From positions 1 to 64,000 of the forward strand of contig JBLWVL010000013.1 of NCBI GenBank assembly GCA_048268485.1: 64,000 bases of DNA, written 5' to 3'. The position numbers and the translations under genes were made by a program. Positions 17,265-25,665 of the stretch are shown piece after piece. The notes beneath the pieces were generated by a model. The model was given only the letters and a program-made list of their open reading frames with translations. It searched no databases and was not told the DNA's origin. The first letter of the stretch is position 1. Each line of letters opens with the position of its first letter. Origin of the DNA: Oceanospirillum sp048268485. Lineage in GTDB: Bacteria > Pseudomonadota > Gammaproteobacteria > Pseudomonadales > Halomonadaceae.

Positions 17265-18236
17265 TTAACTGCTGCGCTTTCCCGCCATATCTGCAAATAG
17301 GGCCAGCCTCTCTTTGAACGGGGATTCCGGGAGACAGTTCAGGCAGGCCTTTGCTTTATCTGCCATTTCAAAGGCTTTTTGCTCGGTGTACTCCAGCGCC
17401 CCAGTCTTGCTGATAATCTCCAGAACAGGCTCAAGGAACTCCAGCCCTCCTTTGCGTACCGCTTTACGGATTAGTTTGGCATCTTCTTCCGCGCCGATTT
17501 CCATCGCACGGATCAGAGGTAGGGTTGCCTTGCCTTCTGCCAGGTCATCACCAACGTTTTTCCCCATGGCTCCGGCATCGCCCTGGTAATCCAGCAGGTC
17601 ATCCTGTAGCTGGAAGGCCAGCCCTAAATAGTTACCGTAATCGGCCATCATGTCCTGCTGCTCCTGGCTTGCGCCGGAAAGAACAGCGGCAGATTGAGTT
17701 GCGGCCTCAAAAAGCATGGCGGTTTTTGCTTTAATCACTGTCATATATTGTGCTTCAGTGATTTTAGGGTTACGCACATTGGTGAGCTGCAGCACTTCGC
17801 CTTCGGCGATTACATTGGTGGCATTGGCATAGATTTTCAGAATATCCATGTGACCGATGTTGACCATCAGCTCAAAAGCCCGGGTATAAAGAAAGTCACC
17901 AACTAAAACACTGGGGGCGTTACCCCATTTGTTGTTAGCGGTATCCCGGCCGCGGCGCATATCGGATTCATCGACGACATCATCATGCAGCAAGGTGGCG
18001 GTGTGGATAAATTCCACCAGTGCTGATAGCGGGATGCGTTTGTCGTTGTTGCAGTTGAGTGCTTTGCAGGTGAGAAGCACTAATAGTGGGCGCATGCGCT
18101 TACCGCCGCTATCGACGATATATTCCGCAATTTTCTCAACGAGAGGCACTCTTGAGTGCAGTTGGTCGATAATATAGGTGTTTAGTGCGGCGAAGTCGTC
18201 CGCGACCAGATCGTGGATGGCGCTCTTTGGCTGCAT
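17265..18236 (-). CDS. ispB: Octaprenyl diphosphate synthase
   Basis: Trans-polyprenyl synthase that extends farnesyl diphosphate with isopentenyl diphosphate to make the ubiquinone side chain; a cytoplasmic homodimer. The 323 residues carry the first aspartate-rich motif LLHDDVVDESDMRRG near residue 80-95 and the second FQLQDDLLDYQG near 210, both with magnesium-binding aspartates. The GGKRMRPLLVLL element is present at about 50. It is divergent from rplU-rpmA, the conserved gammaproteobacterial arrangement. Chain length (C40 versus C45) is inferred from homology only. Confidence 0.95.
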   Translation of the reverse strand: MQPKSAIHDLVADDFAALNTYIIDQLHSRVPLVEKIAEYIVDSGGKRMRPLLVLLTCKALNCNNDKRIPLSALVEFIHTATLLHDDVVDESDMRRGRDTANNKWGNAPSVLVGDFLYTRAFELMVNIGHMDILKIYANATNVIAEGEVLQLTNVRNPKITEAQYMTVIKAKTAMLFEAATQSAAVLSGASQEQQDMMADYGNYLGLAFQLQDDLLDYQGDAGAMGKNVGDDLAEGKATLPLIRAMEIGAEEDAKLIRKAVRKGGLEFLEPVLEIISKTGALEYTEQKAFEMADKAKACLNCLPESPFKERLALFADMAGKRSS

Positions 18237-18479
18237 GTTCAGGACTGCTTTTCTCGTTGGTTAGCTAAATCAAAGGTCAGATGGCCGCAATGGCTGTGTT
18301 CAGTAGAGCTGTGGGAATGCTATTGGGCAGGAGGTGGAGTGTCAAGATAAAGCCCAGTCCGACGATTGCTTTAACAGCCCTTCAAACCCTTCAAGGGCAA
18401 TATTTTACAGGTTATCAGGGTGTTGTGAGTAATTATTGCGCCTGCACCTGTTAGCTTCGCTAAAAATCAGGTCTTTTAG

Positions 18480-18506
18480 TTGCTGAAATGTCGATGTTAC
18501 TATAGA
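18480..18506 (+). promoter_or_regulatory. Candidate sigma70 promoter for rplU-rpmA
   Basis: TTGCTG (18480-18485) and TATAGA (18501-18506) lie upstream of rplU with a 15-base spacer, shorter than ideal. It sits in the 432-base ispB-rplU divergent region (18237-18668), which otherwise shows no gene; the roughly 160-base 5' leader of rplU could carry autoregulatory structure. Confidence 0.35.
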
Positions 18507-18668
18507 ATTCGCGCCCTGCTTAGTTACTGTGCGTGAGTTACAGGCTTTATTCTGGTCACCTCAGTCCTTTGCTCCCTGTCCGATAGTTGCCAGAGCGCTT
18601 CTATTCAAAGCAGGTAAGTAAGAAGCATATCATTCTACTAAGCACTGCTGTTTTTCTGGAGAACAAGC

Positions 18669-18980
18669 ATGTACGCAGTTATTAAAACTGGCGGTAAACA
18701 GTACCGCGTTAAAGAAGGTGATACCCTGAAAATCGAAAAGCTGGAGCTGGAAACAGGTTCTGCTGTTGATTTTGATCAGGTTCTGCTGGTTGCTAACGGT
18801 GAAGACGTTAAAGTTGGTGCTCCTCTGGTTGAGGGTGCTAAGGTTTCTGCTGAAGTTGTAAACCACGGTCGCGGTGATAAAGTTACTATCATCAAATTCC
18901 GTCGTCGTAAGCACAGCATGAAGCGTCAGGGCCACCGTCAGTGGTTCACTGAAGTAAAAATTACGGGTATTGCCGGTTAA
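18669..18980 (+). CDS. rplU: 50S ribosomal protein L21
   Basis: Large-subunit protein that contacts 23S rRNA together with L20. The 103-residue length is canonical. It begins MYAVIKTGGKQYRVKEGD and ends HRQWFTEVKITGIAG, with the basic GRGDKVTIIKFRRRKHSMKR region near the C-terminus that binds RNA. A GGAG-type ribosome site (CTGGAGAACAAGC) precedes the ATG. It is first in the rplU-rpmA operon. Confidence 0.98.
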   Translation: MYAVIKTGGKQYRVKEGDTLKIEKLELETGSAVDFDQVLLVANGEDVKVGAPLVEGAKVSAEVVNHGRGDKVTIIKFRRRKHSMKRQGHRQWFTEVKITGIAG

Positions 18981-19073
18981 TTTTTGCTCAACCAATTTTA
19001 GTTTCGGTCAGGTTCAATAATCACTCACGGAGTGGAGCCTGCCCGGCAAGATCAACTTAACGAGGAAGTACTC

Positions 19074-19331
19074 ATGGCTCACAAAAAAGCTGGTGGTAGT
19101 ACCCGTAACGGTCGCGATTCCGAATCGAAACGCCTTGGTGTTAAGCGCTTCGGCGGCCAGGTAGTTAAAGCAGGTAACATCATTGTTCGTCAGCGTGGCA
19201 CACGTTTCCACCCTGGGGTTAATGTTGGTATCGGTAAAGATCACACTCTGTTTGCTACGACAGACGGTGTTGTGAAGTTTGAAGTACGTGGTCCGAAGAA
19301 ACGTAAAACCGTTACTATCGTACCTGCGTAA
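19074..19331 (+). CDS. rpmA: 50S ribosomal protein L27
   Basis: Large-subunit protein whose N-terminal tail reaches the peptidyl-transferase centre. The start is ATG 19074, preceded by GAGGAAG, giving the standard MAHKKAGGSTRNGRDSESKR N-terminus and 85 residues. A longer frame from 19032 is not used. Codons are strongly biased as expected for a ribosomal protein. It follows rplU by 93 bases and ends at a rho-independent terminator. Confidence 0.98.
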   Translation: MAHKKAGGSTRNGRDSESKRLGVKRFGGQVVKAGNIIVRQRGTRFHPGVNVGIGKDHTLFATTDGVVKFEVRGPKKRKTVTIVPA

Positions 19332-19350
19332 GCCGATTTCGATCGGTTGA

Positions 19351-19379
19351 AAAAGCCTCGCCGCGTGCGGGGCTTTTTT
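19351..19379 (+). terminator. Terminator of rplU-rpmA
   Basis: AAAAGCCTCGC pairs with GCGGGGCTTTT around a short loop and is followed by a run of six T, 20 bases after the rpmA stop. Confidence 0.9.
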
Positions 19380-19648
19380 CGTATCTGCCATAATTTAAAA
19401 AAGGCAGTTGAATCAGGCTCCAGACTGGCCTGAAGGCAAAGATTTCCATGGGCACTGTATAACTTTCGGTGTCGGATGCCTGAGTTGGATGCCTGAGCCG
19501 GATATTTTAAATACAGGGCTTTTCTACGGCTGGATGATAAATCGGTAAGATCGCGCGACTTAATTCAGAGAATGATCCTCTGACTGCTTCGTGATGGGCG
19601 TGGCCGATGAAAAGCTGGAACAATACACCAGATTAAGAGTGCATAAGC

Positions 19649-20869
19649 ATGCAGTTTGTAGATGAAGCAAGTATTCATGTCGCAGCCGGAAAAGGTGGCA
19701 ACGGCTGTCTGAGCTTTCGCCGTGAAAAATATGTGGCTAAAGGCGGCCCTGATGGTGGGGACGGTGGTAATGGTGGTGATGTTATTCTGGTCGGTGATGA
19801 CTCCCTGAATACACTGATCGATTTTCGCTATCAGCGTCGCTATCGTGCGCAAAATGGTGAAGGTGGCCAAGGGCGTCAGTGCTCCGGTAAGGCTGGGGAG
19901 CATCTTTATATTCAGGTTCCGGTCGGTACAACGGTGATCGATGAAGAAACTCTGGAAGTGCTGGGCGATATCACAGAGATTGGTCAGGAGCTGATTGTTG
20001 CTCAGGGCGGGCGTCGGGGCTTGGGTAATACCCGCTTTAAGTCGAGTACCAACCGTGCACCGCGAAAAACCACTAATGGCACCCTGGGTGAAGAGCGTAA
20101 CCTGCGCTTTGAAATGAAGGTGATGGCAGATGTTGGCTTGCTGGGCCTGCCAAATGCCGGCAAGTCTACTCTTATTCGCTCGGTATCAGCTGCGAAGCCG
20201 AAAGTGGCTAATTACCCGTTTACCACCCTGGTGCCGAACCTAGGCGTAGTGAAGCTAGGTCAGTACAAGCACTTCGTTATGGCTGATATTCCCGGCCTGA
20301 TTGAAGGTGCCTCTGAAGGTGCTGGTCTCGGCTTCCGTTTCCTTAAGCACCTGACCCGTGCACGTTTGTTATTACATCTGGTGGACGTGGCTCCGTTTGA
20401 TGAGACTGACCCTGTTGAATCAGCTCAGGCTATTATCCGTGAGCTGGAGCAGTACAGCCCGACACTGGCTGAACGCCCCCGCTGGCTGGTGCTGAACAAG
20501 CTGGATCTGTTGCCGGTGGATGAGCAGGATGCCGTTTGTGAGCGTATTATCAGTGAGCTTAACTGGCAGGGGCCGGTGTTCCGTGTGTCCGCGATCAGCA
20601 GTGATGGCACGCAAGCTGTTTGCCAGCAGATTATGAACTGGCTGGATGAGCAGCGTATCGCTCAGGCAGAAAACCCGGAACTGGCGGAAGAAGAGGCTGA
20701 GATACGGGGTCGCATGGAAGAAGAGGCGGTAGAGCGTGTTGAGGCCTACCTTGAGCGCCGTCATGGACCCCGGGTCAAACCAGCTGAAGAGCTGGAGGAA
20801 GAGGGTGAAGATGACGACGACGATTTTGATGACGATGATTATGATGTCGAAGTGGAGTATGCCAAATAA
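19649..20869 (+). CDS. obgE: Obg-family GTPase ObgE/CgtA
   Basis: Essential GTPase for late 50S assembly, also linked to the stringent response and chromosome segregation. The 406 residues begin with the glycine-rich Obg fold (about 1-158; GKGGNGCLSFRREKY, GGPDGGDGGNGGDV), then the G domain with GLPNAGKSTLI (G1), TTLVPN (G2), DIPGLIEGA (G3) and LNKLDLL (G4). The C-terminal tail is unusually acidic, with runs of Asp and Glu over the final 35 residues, a feature variable among Obg proteins. It lies between rpmA and proB in the conserved order. The 260-base gap before it holds its promoter; no gene seen there. Confidence 0.97.
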   Translation: MQFVDEASIHVAAGKGGNGCLSFRREKYVAKGGPDGGDGGNGGDVILVGDDSLNTLIDFRYQRRYRAQNGEGGQGRQCSGKAGEHLYIQVPVGTTVIDEETLEVLGDITEIGQELIVAQGGRRGLGNTRFKSSTNRAPRKTTNGTLGEERNLRFEMKVMADVGLLGLPNAGKSTLIRSVSAAKPKVANYPFTTLVPNLGVVKLGQYKHFVMADIPGLIEGASEGAGLGFRFLKHLTRARLLLHLVDVAPFDETDPVESAQAIIRELEQYSPTLAERPRWLVLNKLDLLPVDEQDAVCERIISELNWQGPVFRVSAISSDGTQAVCQQIMNWLDEQRIAQAENPELAEEEAEIRGRMEEEAVERVEAYLERRHGPRVKPAEELEEEGEDDDDDFDDDDYDVEVEYAK

Positions 20870-20961
20870 AAGGTGTGCTTTGCTTTGCGTTGGCTGGATT
20901 CAGAAATCGTGGATTAACCGCTGCCTGAAGGCGGCAGCTTTTGAAAGATAAGGCCGGAAAA

Positions 20962-22083
20962 ATGTCTCAGCGTGACAGGCTGGCGCGGGCTAAACGCGTT
21001 GTAGTGAAGATAGGCAGTGCTTTACTGACCAATGACGGTGAAGGGTTAGACCTGCCGGCGATAACGGCCTGGGTGGACCAGATGGCTGTTTTACGCCAGC
21101 AGGGCGTAGAATTGATTCTTGTGTCTTCAGGCTCTGTTGCGGAGGGAATGAGCCGTTTGGGGCTGGCTGAGCGCCCCTCAACTCTGCATGAGCTGCAGGC
21201 TGCAGCTGCCGTAGGTCAGATGGGCCTGGTTCAGGCTTATGAGAGTCAGTTTGTGCGCCATGGGCTGCGAGCAGCCCAGATTCTTCTGACCCATGACGAC
21301 CTGTCTAATCGCAAGCGGTATCTGAATGCCCGTAGTGCTGTTAAAGCACTGCTGGAGCTTGGGGTCATCCCTATCATTAATGAAAATGATACCGTGGTTA
21401 CCGATGAGATAAAGTTTGGCGATAACGATACGCTGGGGGCTTTGGTTGCCAACCTGTTGGAAGCCGATGCGTTGGTTATTCTGACCGACCAGGAAGGTTT
21501 GTATACGGCTGACCCTCGCTCTAATCCCGACGCAACTTTAATTGAAGAGGCCTGGGCTGATGACCCGGCGCTGGCGGCAATGGCTGGTGACGGTGGTCGC
21601 TTAGGGCGAGGCGGTATGATTACCAAGGTGCGTGCTGCAGGTCTTGCGGCTCGTTCTGGTGCAACAACACTGGTTGCCAGTGGCCGTCAGCCAGACGTTC
21701 TGATTCGTGCAATCTCCGGTGAATCCATCGGCACTTTGTTTTTGCCTAAGGATACACCGTGGGCTGCCCGTAAGCGTTGGTTGGCCGGGCACCTTCAGAC
21801 CCGGGGGACTCTGGTTCTGGATGATGGTGCCGTGCGTGTTCTTCGGGATAAGCACTCCAGTTTACTCTCTGTGGGTGTTCGCCGGGTGACCGGGCGTTTT
21901 CGGCGGGGTGATATGGTTCAGTGCGTTAGTGAAGAGGGCGAGTTGATTGCAAAGGGGCTGGTGAATTATGACCACGAAGATGCATTAAAAATCCTCGGGC
22001 AGCCTTCGGGTATGATAGAATCTTTGCTGGGTTATGTGGCAGATCCTGAGCTGATCAATCGCGATAATCTGGTTCTGGTTTAG
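20962..22083 (+). CDS. proB: Glutamate 5-kinase
   Basis: Phosphorylates L-glutamate to gamma-glutamyl phosphate, the first and proline-inhibited step of proline synthesis. The kinase domain begins KRVVVKIGSALLTNDGEG and includes LVSSGSVAEGM, IPIINENDTV and KFGDNDTLGALVA. The C-terminal PUA domain occupies about residues 275-370 (RGTLVLDDGAVRVLR). I chose ATG 20962, with AAGG eight bases upstream, giving MSQRDRLARAKRVVV and 373 residues; an in-frame TTG lies at 20941. It follows obgE and has no proA beside it. Confidence 0.96.
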   Translation: MSQRDRLARAKRVVVKIGSALLTNDGEGLDLPAITAWVDQMAVLRQQGVELILVSSGSVAEGMSRLGLAERPSTLHELQAAAAVGQMGLVQAYESQFVRHGLRAAQILLTHDDLSNRKRYLNARSAVKALLELGVIPIINENDTVVTDEIKFGDNDTLGALVANLLEADALVILTDQEGLYTADPRSNPDATLIEEAWADDPALAAMAGDGGRLGRGGMITKVRAAGLAARSGATTLVASGRQPDVLIRAISGESIGTLFLPKDTPWAARKRWLAGHLQTRGTLVLDDGAVRVLRDKHSSLLSVGVRRVTGRFRRGDMVQCVSEEGELIAKGLVNYDHEDALKILGQPSGMIESLLGYVADPELINRDNLVLV

Positions 22084-22287
22084 AATAAACGGAACAATTT
22101 TCTGCTGCTTTTCGCCGTATTGGCGTAAAGTCTTAGAAAAAAATAACGCTTAATTGTCAAAAAGGCTGTTCATGCCCTATGGTTTACCGTAGAATGCGCA
22201 CCCCTAAAGACATTAGACTTTAATTCGTGAAAAACGCATAATGCGTCTTTCAATTTAATTAGACCGATTTCTCCAAGGAGCTTAACG

Positions 22288-22554
22288 GTGGCGAATATCG
22301 CATCTGCAAAAAAACGTGCACGCCAGGCTGAGAAGCGCCGTAATCACAATGCCAGCCTGCGCTCCATGGTGCGCACTTACATCAAGCGCGTTGTAGCGGC
22401 AGCTGAAGCGGGTGATCACGCTCAGGCTAAACAAGCTTTCGATGCAGCACAGCCTGTAATCGATCGTGTTGCTGATAAAGGCATCATCTCTAAAAACAAG
22501 GCAGCTCGTACCAAGAGCCGTCTGAATGCGCGAGTTAAAGCTCTGGCTGCATGA
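22288..22554 (+). CDS. rpsT: 30S ribosomal protein S20
   Basis: Small-subunit protein that binds 16S rRNA helices. It starts with GTG at 22288, after AAGGAG, giving MANIASAKKRARQAEKRR. The 88-residue basic helical sequence is canonical. Non-ATG starts are common for rpsT in gammaproteobacteria and serve autoregulated translation. Here it stands 205 bases after proB with its own leader (no gene seen in the gap) and ends in a terminator before murJ. Confidence 0.98.
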   Translation: MANIASAKKRARQAEKRRNHNASLRSMVRTYIKRVVAAAEAGDHAQAKQAFDAAQPVIDRVADKGIISKNKAARTKSRLNARVKALAA

Positions 22555-22574
22555 TTTTAGAGGTTTTACCTTTG

Positions 22575-22602
22575 AAAAAACCGGCTTAGGCCGGTTTTTT
22601 TG
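22575..22602 (+). terminator. Terminator of rpsT
   Basis: AAAAAACCGGC, a four-base loop, then GCCGGTTTTTTT. It lies about 20 bases after the rpsT stop and its A-run makes it potentially bidirectional. Confidence 0.9.
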
Positions 22603-22699
22603 TGCCTGAAATTCGGCAAAATGCTCTCTTCTCTGATTTAAATATTGATAGCCGGTACGAAAGTGCTGATTTTCGCAGCTGACAACGCAGGAAAGCGCT

Positions 22700-24364
22700 A
22701 TGCCTGAACAGAAGCCAACCGAATCTAAACCTGTCGCAACTTCACCGGAAGAGTCGCGGGAGCCAGCTTCCGGCGCTCAGACCGCCGATGATAAAACTTC
22801 GCCTAGGCTCCTTGGTGCTGGTAACCCGGTTCGCAAACCCGGACTGTTGCGCTCTGGGGCACTGGTCAGTGTCATGACTCTGTTGTCACGGGTGCTAGGG
22901 TTGGTACGGGACATCGTTATCGCAGGGCTTTTTGGGGCTGGAGCCGGAGCCGATGCTTTTTTTGTCGCGTTTAAAATTCCAAACTTTCTACGTCGTTTGT
23001 TCGCCGAAGGCGCTTTCAATCAAGCTTTTGTTCCTGTGCTGTCAGAGTACCGCAGCCAGCGCGACCGAAGGGAGGTGCGGGGGTTAATCGATTCTGTAGC
23101 GGGTACTCTGGGGCTTACCCTGACCGGCATGACCGTGCTGGCGATTGTCGCGGCTCCTGTACTGGTCTGGGTGTTTGCCCCCGGTTTTAGTCAGCTGCCG
23201 GAAAAACAGGCGCTGACAGCAGAGATGTTGCGTATTACCTTTCCTTATCTGCTTCTGATCTCTCTGACCGCCTTTGCTGGCAGTATTCTGAATAGCTATG
23301 ATCGTTTTGCTATCCCCGCTTTTACTCCTGTGCTGCTTAATCTTTCCCTGATAGCCACGGCGCTTTGGATGACTCCCTACATGGATGAGCCTGTTATGGC
23401 TCTGGCTTGGGGGGTGCTGATTGCAGGTTGTGCTCAGTTGCTTTTTCAGCTGCCATTTCTGGCCCGTATCGGGCTGATGCCTCGGCCTAAAGTTCGCTGG
23501 AAGGATGAAGGTGTCCGCAGAATTATGAAACTGATGGCACCCGCGCTGTTTGGTGTTTCCGTCAGCCAGATTAATCTCCTTTTGGATACCGTACTGGCTT
23601 CTTTTCTGATCAGTGGCAGTGTCTCCTGGTTGTACTATTCTGATCGCCTGGTGGAGCTGCCCTTAGGTGTGTTCGGTATTGCAGTGGCAACAGTGATTTT
23701 GCCAAGCCTGTCCACTAAGCACGCAGAAAAATCCAGTGAAGCTTTTGCTAAAACGCTGGACTGGGCGGTGCGTATGATTTTGCTGATTGCCGTTCCTGCT
23801 GCTCTGGCATTGACTGTACTGGCAGAACCTTTGCTGTTTACACTGTTTCAGTATGGCGCTATGACGGCACATGATGTTGATATGGCGGCTCTGAGTTTGC
23901 GGGCCTATGCGGTGGGTTTGCTGGCCTTTATGCTGATCAAGGTGCTTGCTCCGGGGTTTTATGCCCGACAGGATACCCGGACACCGGTGAAAATCGGCAT
24001 TGTCGCTATGGTGGCGAATATGCTCTTTAACCTGCTATTGGTGTTCTGGCTGGATCATGCCGGTCTTGCTCTGGCAACATCCTTGTCCGCCTTTTTGAAT
24101 GCGGGCTTGCTCTGGCTGACTCTTCGTCGGGAAGGTGTGTTTGTCTGGCAGCCCGGCTGGGTACGTTATTTATCGCAACTGATTCCAGCTGTGGCTGTGA
24201 TGGTTGCTCTGCTGATCTGGATGATGCCGGGTGTTGAACAGTGGGCTGCATTTGGTTGGCAGCAGCGGGTATTCTGGCTCGGTTCTTTAGTGATTGTCGG
24301 TGGTGGTAGCTATCTGATTATGCTGGTTTTAGCCGGGTTGCGTTTGCGCCATATCCGCCATTAG
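22700..24364 (+). CDS. murJ: Lipid II flippase MurJ
   Basis: Inner-membrane flippase of the MOP/MATE superfamily that moves lipid II to the periplasm for peptidoglycan synthesis. The 554 residues include about 14 membrane segments. The first 40 residues form a hydrophilic proline/serine-rich extension longer than in E. coli MurJ (511 residues). The conserved core begins SLVSVMTLLSRVLGL-like (here ALVSVMTLLSRVLGLVRD) and includes FFVAFKIPNFLRRLFAEGAF and the Arg/Asp residues needed for transport. It lies between rpsT and ribF as in pseudomonads. A shorter start within the extension cannot be excluded. Confidence 0.95.
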   Translation: MPEQKPTESKPVATSPEESREPASGAQTADDKTSPRLLGAGNPVRKPGLLRSGALVSVMTLLSRVLGLVRDIVIAGLFGAGAGADAFFVAFKIPNFLRRLFAEGAFNQAFVPVLSEYRSQRDRREVRGLIDSVAGTLGLTLTGMTVLAIVAAPVLVWVFAPGFSQLPEKQALTAEMLRITFPYLLLISLTAFAGSILNSYDRFAIPAFTPVLLNLSLIATALWMTPYMDEPVMALAWGVLIAGCAQLLFQLPFLARIGLMPRPKVRWKDEGVRRIMKLMAPALFGVSVSQINLLLDTVLASFLISGSVSWLYYSDRLVELPLGVFGIAVATVILPSLSTKHAEKSSEAFAKTLDWAVRMILLIAVPAALALTVLAEPLLFTLFQYGAMTAHDVDMAALSLRAYAVGLLAFMLIKVLAPGFYARQDTRTPVKIGIVAMVANMLFNLLLVFWLDHAGLALATSLSAFLNAGLLWLTLRREGVFVWQPGWVRYLSQLIPAVAVMVALLIWMMPGVEQWAAFGWQQRVFWLGSLVIVGGGSYLIMLVLAGLRLRHIRH

Positions 24365-24572
24365 TACTGAGTTTGCTTCAGGTAGTGAGAATCAGTGGTT
24401 GAAGGGGTGCAGTGGCGCGTAATTTCGCTATAATCGGTCTCTTTTAGAAAATTCGTATGCTCAACCATTCGGCTGACATGCCAGTATGACGATCATACAA
24501 GATGAGCAGAGATGAGCCGCAAGGCAACATAAATCAGCGGGCGAAAAGTATATTATGGACCACAGGAGCAAA

Positions 24573-25541
24573 ATGAAGCTGATACGGGGTTTGCACAATT
24601 TACGAACAGAGCATCAGGGTTGCGTAGCAACTATCGGCAACTTTGATGGTGTGCACCTGGGTCATCAGGCTATTTTGCGCCAGGTTAAAGCTAAAGCTCT
24701 GGAGCTGGGCCTGCCATCTGTCGTTGTTGTTTTTGAGCCTCAGCCCAGAGAGTTCTTTGCATCGAGTCAGGCACCGGCTCGTTTGACGCGCTTTCGTGAT
24801 AAGGTTGAGCGTTTAGCGGCCCAGGGCATTGATCGGATTCTGTGCTTACCCTTTAACCAGAAACTGGCCAGTCTTTCAGGTCGTGAGTTTATTGAAAGAG
24901 TTTTAACTCAAGGGCTTGGTGTACGCTATCTGGTTGTAGGTGATGATTTTCGTTTTGGCTGTGACCGGGCCGGAGACTTCGCTTTGCTACAGCAGGTTGG
25001 TCAGGAAACTGGTTTTGATGTTGTTAATACGACCACGTTTGAAGTCGAAGCCGAACGAGTCAGCAGCACCCGCATTCGTACCGTTCTGGCAGGATCTGAT
25101 TTTGTCCTGGCGAACAAGCTACTGGGTGTGCCCTATCAGATCGGCGGACGCGTATTACATGGGCGTAAACTGGGACGGCAACTGGGTGTGCCAACGGCAA
25201 ACCTATCATTAAAAGATAAGCAACCGGCCCTGCATGGCGTCTATACGGTTCTGCTGAATACCAGTGACGGCCTTTTGCACAAAGGTGTTGCCAATATTGG
25301 TAATCGACCCACTATTGATGGGGTTCGCCCGGCGTTGGAAGTTCATCTGTTTGATTTTAATGGTGATCTGTATGGGCAGCGTGTACAGGTCACTTTTTGC
25401 AGTAAACTGAGGGACGAAAAGCGTTTCTCTGACGTTGCCGCCCTGCGGGACCAGATCATGCATGATCTGCAGAATGCGCGGGATTATTTTGTACAGCATG
25501 CCAGCCAGGGTATTCCTTTGGCGAATGGTATGTCCGGCTGA
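24573..25541 (+). CDS. ribF: Bifunctional riboflavin kinase/FAD synthetase
   Basis: Makes FMN from riboflavin and FAD from FMN. The N-terminal adenylyltransferase domain has ATIGNFDGVHLGHQAIL (nucleotidyltransferase GNFDGVHxGH motif) and the VGDDFRFG element. The C-terminal kinase domain has GRKLGRQLGVPTANLSL and GVANIGNRPT. I chose ATG 24573, giving MKLIRGLHNLR as in relatives, with AGGAG just upstream; another in-frame ATG is six codons earlier at 24555. The 190-base gap after murJ contains no gene. It precedes ileS and lspA in the conserved cluster. Confidence 0.96.
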   Translation: MKLIRGLHNLRTEHQGCVATIGNFDGVHLGHQAILRQVKAKALELGLPSVVVVFEPQPREFFASSQAPARLTRFRDKVERLAAQGIDRILCLPFNQKLASLSGREFIERVLTQGLGVRYLVVGDDFRFGCDRAGDFALLQQVGQETGFDVVNTTTFEVEAERVSSTRIRTVLAGSDFVLANKLLGVPYQIGGRVLHGRKLGRQLGVPTANLSLKDKQPALHGVYTVLLNTSDGLLHKGVANIGNRPTIDGVRPALEVHLFDFNGDLYGQRVQVTFCSKLRDEKRFSDVAALRDQIMHDLQNARDYFVQHASQGIPLANGMSG

Positions 25542-25665
25542 TTTTTCAGCCGATGTCAGAGTGAACGCCGCTGCTGACATAAAGAAACAAACCCTACTTC
25601 CCTGATACTGGGTCACCCGATAGCCTGGTAACGGATAATTTGACAAAGAGCAGCGATTCTTAGCC